DNA of 64,000 bases from Heterobasidion occidentale. Its lineage: Eukaryota; Basidiomycota; Agaricomycetes; Russulales; Bondarzewiaceae. Positions 21,831 to 35,551 of the stretch are shown here, in pieces (the stretch's first letter is position 1; every line of letters starts with the position of its first letter). The notes beneath the pieces are model-generated. The model was given only the letters and a program-made list of their open reading frames with translations. It did not search any database and was not told the origin of the DNA. The stretch is from the NCBI GenBank assembly GCA_039111635.1, contig JBCAQO010000006.1, forward strand, positions 2,480,001-2,544,000, read 5' to 3'. The position numbers and the translations under genes were made by a program.

Positions 21831-22564
21831 TCAAAACATGCCTATGGTATGAAGGTGAGTAGTATGAATCGTTGGGTACAGTGATTGCCAGTCCTGGCGG
21901 GGTATCATACGGATATCGTGGTGCGGCAGATGTAAGTCAAGATAAAATCTTGAGCTCAGGTCAAATGTTTCACGCGTCCCATGTCTTCCTAATCCCTTCG
22001 CTCCCTTGCTGATACTCTTTGCCTGTTCCTGCTTCGCCTTTGCGCGGCGAGCACTATGTGAAACATCAATATATGTCGAAGGATTGATATGTCATCTTAA
22101 AGGACGTACTCTTCCTTCGCCTCTGCCTCCAAGATCTTCACATGATTTCTTGCCTCTCTGACTGCCATCCTTGCAGCATGCAATGCCCGGTCTGCCTCTG
22201 CCTCTGCTGCTTCGGCATCTTGAACCTTCTTCTTCGCACTCATGATGCTCGGGTCGCGTCCAAGGATAGAATCGTCTGAAGATGAGCGACGCAGGCCAAA
22301 CAGGCCTCCAAAGGAGCTGGAGCTCGTCGTGGTAGGAGATCGTCCGATGTCGGACGAATCGCGGTCGACGGAACGACGACGTCCGAATAGCCCGCTACTA
22401 TGCGTAGAGGGTGACGTCGGGGAGCGTCTGGTGTCGCGTGTGGCTTCCGCGCGTTCGGCAGAATGTGAGCGGCGAGCGAAGAAGCCACTATGTGGAGGTG
22501 TTGTGGAGCGCTGTCGCTCGGCGACTGCAGCGTTTGTATTCTCACCGGAGCCGAAGAGAGGCAT
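21831..22564 (-). CDS. Small coiled-coil protein with RRRS phospho-site repeats, function unknown
   Basis: Two exons: 22564-22110 and 22053-21831, joined by a GTACGT...ACATAG intron in phase. The N-terminal two-thirds is Ser/Arg-rich with repeated GLFGRRRS / GLFGLRRSS / FFARRSHS blocks that look like basophilic kinase sites. Then comes an Ala/Glu/Lys-rich helical segment (AEAAEAEADRALHAARMAVR) continuing across the splice into EDARRAKAKQEQAK and ISKGAKGLGRHG. Similar proteins ending in LGRHG are, from memory, common in Agaricomycetes without assigned function. The reading frame continues about 45 residues past LGRHG, which is odd and may mean the true stop was lost. Its 3' end faces the aldolase gene. 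Confidence 0.65.
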
Positions 22565-23095
22565 GGTCTATTCTCACATAGCGAGGTTGTGGGTCATGAC
22601 TTTGGGCTGATAGTGAAAAAATCGCACCTGGATTAGCTGATTGAGAGTGTTCGGCGCTGTTAGTATAGGTTTGAAGCTGTTTGAAGACTAGGATGAGAGG
22701 TCTGTGTGGTCAAACTGAAGTGCTTTCAATTGTAGGTGCACCAGTCATACTGAACCAGCTCCTGATATACAATCCGTACAGACCTACGTCAGTGGAGTCT
22801 GCAGCATGTTGTGCGAATTGGAGTTGTGAACATCAAAAGTCGTGGCCCAGCTCCGCAATGATCTAAGGGCTAGATCCCATCCGATCTGTTTTGAGTACAA
22901 GCAGCGTCACACAGGCACTTGAAGAGTTGCACAGAGCTCCACGAGTGCTTGGATTGGTGCACAGAACTCGTCATCAGATTCAGAAAGGAAAACAGTTTCG
23001 AGGACCCATAGACCTCCGTAGACCTTCCCTATTTAGTAATTCTGTGCCGCTTGGACTGGCAACTTGACTGCAACAACTGTTTCGAATGGCTCATC
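22565..23095. other. Divergent intergenic region
   Basis: About 530 bp between the coiled-coil gene (-) and the gelsolin gene (+), presumably both promoters. No gene is seen. Confidence 0.45.
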
Positions 23096-24482
23096 TCACG
23101 AAGCCAGTCACGTATGGCATTGAGTCTTCAAACATAGCACTGCTAGGATCGGAGGTAAGCCATATGTTCTAGCGAGAGCTAGATTAGCTGTCACACTGAT
23201 CGCTCAGGTAGATTGAGAAACGCGTCCGCGAACATGCGGGCGATAGCGAATCCTCCTGGGAGGATGCTGGAACCAGGCCTGGGCTGCGCATTTGGCGGAT
23301 CGAGAACTTCAACGTTGTTGATTGGCCGAAGGATCGCTATGGCTCCTTCTATGACGGCGATTCATATATCGTCTTGCATGTGAGCCCCGTCGCGCGAATG
23401 ACTTGTACACGTTGTACGGCCATGAGCTTTGCTGAACTGGACTTTCTATAGACATATAAGAAAGATCCGAACTCTGAGGTCCTGTCTTATGATCTTCACT
23501 TCTGGCTGGGCTCCGAAACGAGTCAAGATGAGGCAGGCACAGCTGCTTATAAGACCGTAGAGCTCGATAATCGTGAGTATTGAAGCACGCAGCTCAATAT
23601 TGAGCGTGGGTCTGACAAACTAATTCTTAGACCTCAATGGAAGCCCAGTTCAACATAGAGAAGTACAAGGCTTCGAGTCTTCACGGTTTCTATCATACTT
23701 CCCGCGATGCGTCATACTCCGTGGCGGCGTTTCCACTGGATTCCATCACGTCTCTGCTCCCCCACCTTTGAATGTGAAGCGTCTTTACAGGATCAGCGCT
23801 ACACAGGGCACTTTCTCGACTGAGAAGTCGACCTTGGTCGTGCGTGAAGTTCGGCCAGAAGCTGCGAGCCTCGTTGAGGGCGACGTGTTTGTCCTGGACA
23901 AAGGCGTAGAAGTATGGCAACTCAATACGAAAGCCAGCGTTGGAAAGGAGAAGTTCAAAGCGGCCGAGTTCGTTCAGTCTGTGATCATTGACAGGGAGGG
24001 GCAGTGCCGTGTCGTGGTCTATGGTAAGCTAAGATATTGGCGACGAACTATTGACGCTGAGAGAATTATTAGATGAAGGCAGCTCAGGGGCAGGAAGTTT
24101 CCTATCTGAATTTGGAGTAGCGGCTTTGACATCAAGAGGGACGACCGATCGATCAGTCAAGGTGCCAATCACCCTGTTCCGTGTTACAGACTCGACCGGC
24201 ACAGTCAAATTTGAACGAGTCTCACCGCCGACACGTTTATCATTCGACTCTGGAGACGCATTCCTTCTAGATAATTCGGCTGATGTGGTTCATCCCGCCA
24301 TATTCATCTGGATCGGCAAAGATGCTTCTCTCGAGGAGCGTCGACTTGCTATGCAGTATGCGCAACAACACTTGTATAATAAACGCGGAGCAGGGGAGCT
24401 CGTACACATGGGGGTCTCTATCATCAGAATGAATGAAGGATCGGAGAGCGAGGAATTTATCAATATCATACACGCACAATGA
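23096..24482 (+). CDS. Gelsolin/severin-like actin-severing protein
   Basis: A cytosolic, calcium-type actin-binding protein that would sever or cap actin filaments. Exons: 23096-23154, 23222-23379, 23452-23572, 23631-24023 and 24073-24482; all joins are in frame without correction. Gelsolin-repeat motifs are clear: [90 protein letters not shown] and [23 protein letters not shown]. This fits three gelsolin domains in about 380 residues, the size of fragmin/severin rather than of full six-domain gelsolin. No villin headpiece is present. Confidence 0.9.
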
Positions 24483-24939
24483 AAGGAGGAAGCTCTTGTA
24501 TGTTACTGCTGTTCCTAATGAGAAAGGACAACTGCTTAGGTTCTAGGTATACGTTATGTATAAGTATGAAGAATAGGAGACAGCTGAAACATCGATAGCA
24601 GCATACGTGTGGAAACCAGCCGTCCGCAGGATTGGGCCGCCTGCTGGCACAGAAGATACTGATTGATTTCGTATTGAATATCGACAGAGCCACACTCCTC
24701 CCATTCCTCGACCACGCACCCTTGAGACCATGTTCTAAACCCTCGATGACATGCACCTCTTCCACTTCTTTCGCCGGTACGCTGCAATCGGCGCAGAGAC
24801 CAACCCATCGGATTGCAGAGCGCAGCTCGACCCACAAGACAATCTATGAGGCTATCAAAATTGTCCGCGAATTACCGGCCTGCTTTCTCCAAAAAGAATA
24901 CCTGAGCCCAAGGAAGAAAGCCGACGGAACAAGTGCCGA
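24483..24939. other. Convergent 3' region, probably containing the F-box C-terminal remnant
   Basis: On the minus strand other frames here read SELRSAIQW-like, VPAKEVEEVHVIEGLEH and similar sequence typical of the C-terminal end of basidiomycete F-box proteins. The F-box protein at 24940-26334 may therefore really extend to about 24700, with an indel near 24940. Confidence 0.4.
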
Positions 24940-26334
24940 TCAATGGGGAACCAGAACGGGGTCGGATTCTGGGATTTTGGTTTCCAGTACGTCCACAAGA
25001 CCGTTGACAGGACCAGCCACGAGGTGAACTCGTTTCGATGCCTGCGACGAGGAAAACTCCGGTTGCCATATTTCTGCGGAAAGGCCTTGCTGGTTATCCA
25101 CAAAGATGGACTGGACTCGAGATATGTCTAACGCTCCATATACGGCCTGAATTATGGCACTCTTGTCTATGGCCCTATCCCATGAGAATGCGATAACGGT
25201 GTTCGCAGAAGTTTCGTCGTTATCGTACGGCGAGTGATCTGTTGTCCAGGCTAACAGGCGAAGCCTTGACGGGCATGTAGATTGGAAGTGGAGGGCACGA
25301 AAAGAGAGAGGCGCATCAGTTCGTCGAATGTGGAAAAGGGTGGGAATCAACGCTATGCCAATGCTGGAGAAGGGTTGGCATGAGATGCGTATGGTGGTGT
25401 CTCCTGGAATCCGGAGGCGCTTTACGAATCGAGCGACAGAATATACACGTCCCTTAAGCTGAAGAAGGGTTAGATAGCGAAGATTTATATCCGGGAGTTC
25501 AATGCGAGGAGAGGTGGCACATCGGACTAAGACCGGAAACGCATCCTCCAGGATGAGCGTCTGCAATCGTGGCATCGCAGTGAGCATCACGAATGGATCG
25601 ACCATGAAATGGACATCGTGTGCGTGCAGGTCTTGTAAATGAAAGTGAGTCATAGACGATAAGAAGGACGCCGTCGGATCCACAACGCATCCTCGTAGGT
25701 TGAGTTCACGTAGTCGTGAAGCATCTCCTTCGAATGCGGCAGCTGGAAGCACGCACGTGTCCCGGAACCATGTGTCAGAATGAGTGACAACAAGCGACAA
25801 AGTCTCCAGGAACGGCGCTGGTTGGGTGAGCCTATGTTCAAGCAAGGTGAGGATGTCTGCATTGCATGCGAGAGAAAGTTCTCGTATACGAGGGAGCTCC
25901 TTCAACACCATGTCCGCGAGGTCAATGGACGCTTGTTCCTCTCCGATATCTCCTTTGACAGTCAGAAGCGCAGCCTTGGATCGCGCGAGAAATTCTGTCG
26001 TCCAAGTCTGTGATTGGGAGTCGATATATGTCCAGAGGGTGGGAGTGCCGAGGGCTACATTCCGCCACATGCGACTCACATACGTGACAGTCTGCCATGC
26101 CCAGGAGACAGGGCATCGCCCAGACGTGGGAGAACTTGGGCCACTCAAGAAAGAGAATATCAGAGACAGGAGCTCTGGTGGAAGGCGAGAAATGGGAGAG
26201 GTGCTGCGATGCGTTCTCAGAGCATACAAGGCTCTTTCGAGCTCCTTAATATCTCTATCCGCCTCTTTCGCTATGGAAGATAGTGACGCAGAATTCATGC
26301 CCAATTCCTGAACAATTGCGGTAGATTGAGTCAT
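24940..26334 (-). CDS. F-box protein
   Basis: A single-exon minus-strand frame of 464 residues. An N-terminal helix (IAKEADRDIKELERAL) leads into an F-box, SPISRLPPELLSLIFSFL, at about residues 45-62, then WQTVTYVSRMWRNVALGTP, the usual F-box continuation in mushroom proteins. The rest is leucine-rich, LRR-like sequence (RIRELSLACN, LRELNLRGC, LQTLILEDAFP). F-box proteins join SCF ubiquitin ligases through Skp1 and choose substrates with the C-terminal part. This family is greatly expanded in Agaricomycetes, and the substrate cannot be predicted. The frame ends abruptly; related sequence continues in another frame, so the stop may be an artefact. Confidence 0.85.
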   Translation of the reverse strand: MTQSTAIVQELGMNSASLSSIAKEADRDIKELERALYALRTHRSTSPISRLPPELLSLIFSFLSGPSSPTSGRCPVSWAWQTVTYVSRMWRNVALGTPTLWTYIDSQSQTWTTEFLARSKAALLTVKGDIGEEQASIDLADMVLKELPRIRELSLACNADILTLLEHRLTQPAPFLETLSLVVTHSDTWFRDTCVLPAAAFEGDASRLRELNLRGCVVDPTASFLSSMTHFHLQDLHAHDVHFMVDPFVMLTAMPRLQTLILEDAFPVLVRCATSPRIELPDINLRYLTLLQLKGRVYSVARFVKRLRIPGDTTIRISCQPFSSIGIALIPTLFHIRRTDAPLSFRALHFQSTCPSRLRLLAWTTDHSPYDNDETSANTVIAFSWDRAIDKSAIIQAVYGALDISRVQSIFVDNQQGLSAEIWQPEFSSSQASKRVHLVAGPVNGLVDVLETKIPESDPVLVPH

Positions 26335-27377
26335 AAAATATATGCCGTACGAGACTTAGGTTACTCTACCTGTCAATGCGTCTAAGTGTAGGTAGTTGGG
26401 GGTTTTGGACGGTTTGGGTCAAAACTTGCATTGTTGTAGGGTTTTATGATCAATGGGATAAGAGAGGGCCAAGCGGGAACCGGGGGTGAAGCTGTGAAGA
26501 TCCAAGGATCGCCCATGACAAGCATATATATAAGGAAGTCATTGAGCGCCAATGACGACCACTGTGAAGAACAAGGGGAGTCCGTAAGCAGGTGCAACGT
26601 ACTGAGCTTCGAGATGCGATGAACGAAGCTTATGTATCAGGCACGACTCGACTTCAGCAAACTTGAGCATTGTGAAGTCCCGCAACATACATGTTCATTG
26701 ACGCATATCACCATTCGATCATCAATGCCTCGAAGACTTTGTTGGTCCGACATCAACAGATGGAGCAGGGGTGCGAACGGACACATTCAGTACTGATCAG
26801 CATCTGTCACCGGTTTTTTGATTGTTCAGCGTCTATTGACTGAAGGACTCCGATCGCATTCTTGCAGATTCTTGCCTCAAGAATAATCGTCACGTTGAGA
26901 ACCTTTACGTTCCGTTCCCACCAAAATATCAAACTAGCCCTCCACGTCTCAATAAGAGTCCAATCACAAGGACACGCGAAGATTTCCATGGTTTCTTCCC
27001 ACAAAATGACCCTGGATGTGATTGGAGTTGCGGTGTAGGCTATTGTTGTTGACGATCCGTGACTGTGCGGATACGGAGACTCGATTGTCAAACAAGAACA
27101 GCATGGGTCTGATGATCAGCGAGATCCTGTAGGCGCCATCCTGCTGGTACTGTGCACGACATGTCTTTTAAACGAATTCAGTCTCAAAGATGTTGGAGAG
27201 TGGCGGGTGGTGATTTCTAGAGCCCTAAAAGATGCATACTGGCAAGTCAATACATGGGCACGAGAATCATCAGCCCCGTCTACAGTATTGACGAACTCAC
27301 AAATTCCAAATGCAACTGCACACAAAATTTACCATGCTCAGCATAGAACCGTAGCGCTCAGCCTCTATCCCGACTGT
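26335..27377. other. Gene-free region
   Basis: About 1 kb upstream of the F-box gene (-) and downstream of ferrochelatase (-). No gene, RNA or repeat could be supported. Confidence 0.45.
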
Positions 27378-29010
<1,633 letters not shown>

Positions 29011-29277
29011 CGGTTCGCTGTTACAGGCTGTTACTCAGCACACTCTCAGCACTATGACACTTCAATCTGCACTTCAGCACATTTCAGCATCAGATCAGCC
29101 TCCTGCACATGCGTCTTTCAATTGAACACTGGACTATGTATGTAACGAGCATAAATTTTTCTCAGAAAATATGTGTGTGATCGACCATCTTGACTCTCGA
29201 CTCTCGACAGTGGGAATCTAGACATCGAAAAGCCTCCCGTAGTGAGTAGAGACTTGCATTGTGCACTAAAGAGTATA

Positions 29278-31353
29278 TCACATATTGACATGCTCGAGAA
29301 GCTCTGAAATCTTCTCATGACGGGGGATAAGCCTGATCCTGAAGGGGACAGGTGAACGACCGGATTCGCCGTCGTACTCCTCGAGATTGATCGGCTCATC
29401 CGGGATTTCATGCATCTCGAAAGCCCAGAGCATACGTGAGATGGTGAGCCAGATCTCCCGCTCTGCGACAAGTTTTCCTGCACAGAGACGACGTCTGGCA
29501 GGCGTCAAACCTGTTAGCATGACCGACTTTCACTTGCAAGAGTCAGGGCAACATACCCGACACCAAACATCCAATGGTCGCGCGCGTTTGGGTCCGGCAG
29601 GATGGCACTCTCTGACGAGCTGAGGGAATCGCCTAAGTAGCGATCTGGCTGGAATTTGGATTTATGTCAGATATGATAAGGTAAAACACTATCTGACATA
29701 CGTTGAAGACATCTGGCTCAGGGTACCGTTGCTTGTTGTGGTGAATAGTCCATGCATTCATGAGTAAAACCGTATCCTTTGGAATGAACTGTCCCTTGTA
29801 GGTGAAATCTTCTGTGTTGACATGAGGTGATCCCAGCCAAAATGGATTATGCACACGTCCAATCTTGATGATACAGTCAGCCAAGATCATAACGACATTG
29901 GGATATGCCGACGAACCTCTTTGATAATTGCACGACAATATGGAAGATCTTTTTCGTCTTCGACAGTCGGGAACCTATCCCTGCCTACAACGCGATCAGT
30001 TCCTCTTGGGCCCTCAACTGAATCTCAGGGTAGGCTGGGATAAGTGCCGAAAACCACTGGATGATCCCCGCAGTCTAGAAAGGATCTAAATCAGTACATT
30101 TGCTTCTTCATCAAGACTTGGTTGTAAGGAATTGTACCGTCTCAACTCCGCCAATCATGAACGCGGATGCCAGGATAATTATGTCCAAGTCATCAAGGCC
30201 CTCTTTCTCCCGTGTTTCGAGCATCCCCTTGACCGCGCAATCGACGACAGGCATGCCATCCTTGAGCCGTGTTTCGATGGCTTTGACCATCGGCCCATAT
30301 GTCTCTAGGATGTCGTTGTGCAGCTTTCGGCCGCGCGATAACTTGGGTGACGGAAAATGCTGAAGAAGAGGGATGAAGTCGACCAGATTGGCCACTGGCC
30401 CGGTCAAGTTCCTAACCTTCGATGAGTACCCGTTCTGCAACGTAGAAGACTGAACATACATGAACTCGCGACTAATCTTGAGGGCACGCATCACCATGGA
30501 TGATCAAGACTGTCGGTTCGCGTGCCGAAAGTCACTGTCAACATGTTGTTGAGCGCGTAGCGGCCAGCATGGTGCTACCAGTAGAATCGCAGAGATGAAG
30601 ATGTTAGGATGCAACAGTAAGATGACTAGATATGTCATACTTCAGGGTCGACAGGACCAGCTTTGCTCGCTTCGTACATGCTCTTGATCATCGTCATCGC
30701 TTCGGTATCGAGGACGGGCGTGTAGCTTTCGACGGCACGTTGGTGCAGATGTGCCCAAGCGATGCGTCTGTGCTTGCGCCTGGATATCGAAAACACGATA
30801 CATAATAATCGTTGTATCAAATGACCATTGCACTTACCATTTCTCACCGTATGGTGTCGTAGTGACTCCGCGTCCCTTGAAGATCGTTCCCCATTTGATG
30901 AAGTACTCCTTGCGGGATGAGAAGATAGCGCCATTGGTGATCAAGAGATCCTTCGCCACGACAGGGTCGGATATGATCATGAAAAGCTGGTTGCCTAGCC
31001 AGATCGAGTAAAGACCACCGAACTTCTTCGCCCAATAGTCGAGGGTGAGTTCCGGAAGTGCGTAAGGAACGGGAACGCGCCTGAATGAGAGATGTGAGTA
31101 TGGCTCGAATTTTCAAGTGAAAGGCCTAGTGCGGACCGATGACGGGGAAGCCCCATGGTCCGGTAGGAATCGTGTTCCCTTGTCGGTCTACTAGTCGTCG
31201 GCGGGGGAGTATCTCAGAGAGAAGGTATGATGCACCAGCTGCGATTGCACACAGCGCAATAAGGATGGGTGAACCGACAGATTTGTCGGTTATCTCTGGA
31301 AAGAGAACATCTGTGAAATGAGCTTTCGTGAAGTTGCTAATGGAGAGGTCCAT
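29278..31353 (-). CDS. Cytochrome P450 monooxygenase
   Basis: A microsomal heme-thiolate monooxygenase. It starts MDLSISNFTKAHF, with a membrane anchor near SPILIALCAIAAGASYLL followed by the Pro-rich hinge TIPTGPWGFPVIG. Later exons give YGEKWRKHRRIAWAHLH (C-helix), a GGVET I-helix, LPYCRAIIKE joined to IGR (ExxR), NPFWLGSPHVNTEDF, NAWTIHHNKQRYPEPDVFN, and the heme loop DHWMFGVG-RRLCAGKLVAERE with the axial Cys. It is intron-rich. One T appears missing at 31056-31057 (FPFLTH(F)PELTLDYW). The substrate is not predictable; no neighbouring biosynthetic genes suggest a cluster. A 16-bp palindrome with a TTATAA core lies about 70-85 bp upstream of the start codon. Confidence 0.92.
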
Positions 31354-31421
31354 TTTGAGTATGTTTGAGAGAAGAGCGAGAAAAACTGTTGGATTCCGCT
31401 GAGGATGGATAGAATGGTGTT

Positions 31422-31437
31422 CTCTCTTATAAGAGAG
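31422..31437 (-). promoter_or_regulatory. Palindrome with TATA-like core upstream of the P450
   Basis: CTCTCTTATAAGAGAG is a perfect 16-bp palindrome, about 70-85 bp upstream of the P450 start codon. The TTATAA centre could act as a TATA element, or the palindrome could be a dimeric factor site. This is inference from position only. Confidence 0.3.
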
Positions 31438-32831
31438 TCATTAAGGGTCATCGAGGGTCCTGTTTATGAAACAAGATACCACGACCAGTGGCACACAGAC
31501 GAAAGCGGAGACAAAGATTAGCATTGATGGATGTTTCAAACTAAACTTAACAAAAGAGTTAAGTGAGTGGCGTTCAATATCCCACAATGCAAAGGGTCAG
31601 ATGGCTCACCAAGAGGACAGTTTTGAGCGCTACAATCTATCAGACAAATGTCGACTCGCCTCAGATAAGGACTAGTTGCTAAAGCGCAGATGCTCAAACA
31701 CATCCGCGACGAGCCGCGATGCTGCTCAATATGTGCAAGTTGCGCTCAAGGTTACCTGAACAGGCAGAATCATCCAGGCATCATCACTAGCAAGGGAGTT
31801 CAAAATCTATGATGTGATGGAGGGCACGAGGATCAATTATCGGTGCGCGACCTCATAAGAGACTGTACGCCAGCGGCCACGTTCACGCGTTTCAGCCGAC
31901 GGTATTTCCCAAGATGATTGGAGGTACATCGAGTCCAGCAAGATGAGAATGGGAGAAGCACCCCCCAATGGAGTATGACACGTACTGCACTGCTAAGTTC
32001 GTCAGAATCTATCTTGCAATAGTGTGAGAGTATCGTACCCGTCTCCATCGCATTAGAGAAGCTGTTTGGTCATGATGGAGAGTCAGATGAACTTGGATGT
32101 ATGCTATCAGGAGGAACTCCGGCAAGATCGAGTTGATCGTTCAAGCACGGAGTTGACCAAGCGCCGGTGTGCACAAGAAAGAGAGAAGCACACAGAGTCC
32201 TAGGAAATGGGAGGACGACCTGTCTATGGTGTCTTACGCAGAGTTCTACATAGAGTACAGATTGCTCTGCATGTGGTTCTATAAACGAGCAAAAAAATGC
32301 GGGCCCGAGCAATGCGTTGGATCTGCTTACCTTGATATCATGAAACTATTAGATTTTTCGCTTGTGGAGACTGCATCCTTCCTCACGAAACAACATGGAG
32401 ATACTGTTGTAACTGTTCAGCTCAAGCATCAAGCCACTATCATTGGCTCATGTCGTGATGAGCTTGAAACCGAGCCCGATGATAGTCGTGTAGCCGTCGT
32501 GATGTTATTAGCCGTAAAAATTTGAGCCATCGGTGAAAGCAAACAGAAAGGAGATAGGCCTGGTCCTGTAGAGATCAGGTAGCTATTGTTTTCTGACTTC
32601 AAAAGGACGCGGGGCGTACGTTGAAACGTGGCAATTGGCAGATTTGGGCGAACTCGATTGCGTCATAGCCGGTTTGCCCCTGGTGTCGGAGTCTGCCGGA
32701 GTCCACGATATTCACGAGCTCAACTCAAAAGCGTCCATTACACGTCTACAATTCAACAGAGTAACATCCTCTGAAAGCCGACTAAGAACAAATCTAACGA
32801 TCTGATCTGTCTCGAATAATAGGCTGCCAAG
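31438..32831. other. Divergent intergenic region
   Basis: About 1.4 kb between the P450 (-) and sphingosine-phosphate lyase (+). One 118-codon open frame at 32169-32525 (+) has no recognisable domain and is not called. The region presumably carries both promoters. Confidence 0.45.
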
Positions 32832-35551
32832 ATGTCGTCTTCACGCAGCATCACGACGACTTCAAGAGCGTTTCGACGCCAGCTCACGCTTGACAACGCG
32901 AAGAATCTGTTGCTTTTGTACATCGTTCTTACGCGTTCTCTGCAGGCTTGGAGACATATTCGTGCACGGGGCATCTCTCAGACGGCAAAGGAGCTATACC
33001 GATGGGCTGCCCAAGTAAGCTACACCCTTTTTGCAACGATTTGCGCTAAATGGCATGGAACCACAGCAAGTCATTATGCTGATTATGCGCACGCCGGAAA
33101 TGAAGAAGAAAGTGGCGAAGGAGATGGGAAAAGCGAGGACTGACATCGACGCCCGCCTCGTGCCGCAGGGCCCTAATGTCACTCGCCATCTGGCTTTACC
33201 CCAGCAGAGCAAGTCTTTGGAATGGATACTGGACGAAATGGCCACGATGGACAATGAGACTAAGTCGCATACCAATTACCGCGAGGGCAAATTATCTGGC
33301 GCCGTCTACCGTACGTGTCGAATGCTATTGCAAGGAACTGGCTCGCAAACCGTGTTCGGATTTGTTCTGTCCAAAAGATGGTGGTGAAGACATGGAGAAA
33401 GTCATCATCGCCGCTTTCCAGCGCTATTGCGTATCCAACCCACTCCACCCGGATGTGTTTCCGGCTGTCCGGAAGATGGATGCGGAGGTCGTGGCCATGT
33501 GCCTGCGAATGTACAACAACCCGGACGGTGCAGGAGTATCCACATCAGGAGGCACGGAGTCCATCATCATGTCCGTCAAAACACACAGAGATTGGGCAAG
33601 GGCTGTCAAGGGCATCACAGAGCCAGAGATGTCAGTATCTTCACAATTAGGCTTTATGTTGGTACCTAGTCGCTGATCTATCTTCATTGTAGGGTCGTGC
33701 CTGCATCTGCCCATGCTGCATTTGACAAGGCCTCTGCATACCTCAAAATCAAACTTCACAGTATTCCCGTCGATCGAGTCACGCGTCAGGTCGACCTGAA
33801 GCGGATGTCGAGAGCAATGTGAGAGTTACATGTTATTTTTTCTTCGCCCGCTTGATTCGATTGAGTTACTTCTCGCCTATCAGAAATGCAAACACCATCA
33901 TGGTCAGACTCACCCATTTCTATGACAGCTTCAAGTTCGCTAATCAGATGCGCGTGCGTGTAGGTCGTCGGTTCCGCAATCAACTTTCCCGACGGCTGCC
34001 AGGATGATATAGTCAAGCTCGGGAATCTGGCTAAGAAGTATAACATTGGACTTCACGTCGATTGCTGCCTAGGAGGTTTCATCATGCCCTTCCTCGAAAA
34101 GGCTGGATTTCCTGTGCAACCGTTTGACTTTAGGGTGGAGGGTGTTACCAGCATCAGTTGCGACACGCACAAGGCAAGATACTATATTTCGATTCTCTCC
34201 CTGGTTGGCATTTGTCTCATAGTTTTCCCCCTGTTTTCAGTATGGGTTTGCACCCAAGGTACGCTGTTTTGGCGATGCTCGCGACTGTGATTCTCATTGT
34301 TTTGCGATCAAAGGGCTCCTCGGTTATCATGTACCGCACTCCAGAACTTCGTCAGTACATGTATTACGTGAATCCTGAGTGGGCAGGTGAGTACATATCA
34401 GATCATTGGCTCTATCAGTTGACGAATATGATTACTAGGTGGCGTCTACGCTAGCCCTGGCTTCTCCGGATCAAGGTGCGCCTATACTGAAACTCGTCCA
34501 GCTTGAACCTCTGAAATATGTTTACCCTTAGACCAGGTGCCTTGATTGCTGGTGCTTGGGCTGCGATGCAATACATGGGCGAAGAGTACGTACAGAGCCC
34601 AGCTTTGCGGCCGGTCCCCCTCATTTTTTGCTATCGACAGAGGCTATGTCGCATCCTGCCGCGACATTGTGGGCGCCGCCAAAAGCATCGAGCGCACGAT
34701 CAAATCCGACATTCCAGAGCTCTATATCCTTGGTAACCCACCGGCATCGGTTGTCGCGTTCGGCTCGCGAAGGCCCGACGTGAACGTGCTCGATGTCGGA
34801 GACGCTATGGCAAAGAAGGGGTGGCATCTGAACGCGCTACAGAATCCTCCGGCGGTACATATCGCCTGTACAGTACGTACTTTCCAGCATAGTGGCGGAA
34901 GAACGATGGATGCTGACTTTGAGTATCCAGCGTTTGACTGTGCCGGTTGTGGACACGTTCATCCAGGACTTGAAAGAGTCCGTGCGTGAAGTGAAAGGCA
35001 AGCCTGCAGGCAAGGGAACAATGGTAGCCCTCTACGGTGCGTTTAGTCTTGTTCGCGACTTCCGTGTTCTGTTTTTTGCTCGTCATCTTGACAGTTCTTG
35101 CCACGAATGTGCAATCCCGAGCTTCCTCACGACTGCGCATTTTCGTTCCTTGCCATCCTGTCTCTCTTCCACCATGGAACCACACTGCATTCTCACTTCA
35201 TTAAGCATGAGTCTTCGGTGGACAGCTCCACCACTACCTTCTAGCCCGCTTTTCAATTGGGACTTTGTCCGTCGGGGAATCGTGGAGTGCGTGCCCCTCC
35301 CACGAAGCATTTCTCGACTTCGTGGCGCTCATCGGAAGCACCGCTCCACTCTTCGCTTCTGACGCTTATTACTGCCGCACCCTCATATCATAAGCTTTCG
35401 AGTGTTCTTCCCGCATCCGTCGTCTTGCTGCATTGCTGTACTAACGATGTTCCCGGCGGTTTGATTAGGTTTGGGGCAGTCCAGTGCGATCGGCCCGAAG
35501 ATGGTGGGGTCGCTGGCTAGCGCATTCTTGGACGCTTTGTATAAGGCGTGA
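32832..35551 (+). CDS. DPL1: Sphingosine-1-phosphate lyase (PLP-dependent)
   Basis: An ER-membrane enzyme that cleaves phosphorylated long-chain bases to phosphoethanolamine and a fatty aldehyde. [14 protein letters not shown] is followed by a membrane-anchor stretch ([14 protein letters not shown]). Catalytic-domain motifs: [83 protein letters not shown], the PLP-lysine site [37 protein letters not shown] and [18 protein letters not shown]. No frame correction is needed. Two introns are unusual: 34174-34240 is GC-AG and falls directly after the PLP lysine codon, and the last intron (35037-35468) is 432 bp against about 60 bp elsewhere in the gene. Confidence 0.95.

Noticed and set aside
32169..32525. 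118-codon + frame upstream of S1P lyase
   Set aside because: No domain, start context or splice evidence; composition is like the surrounding intergenic DNA.
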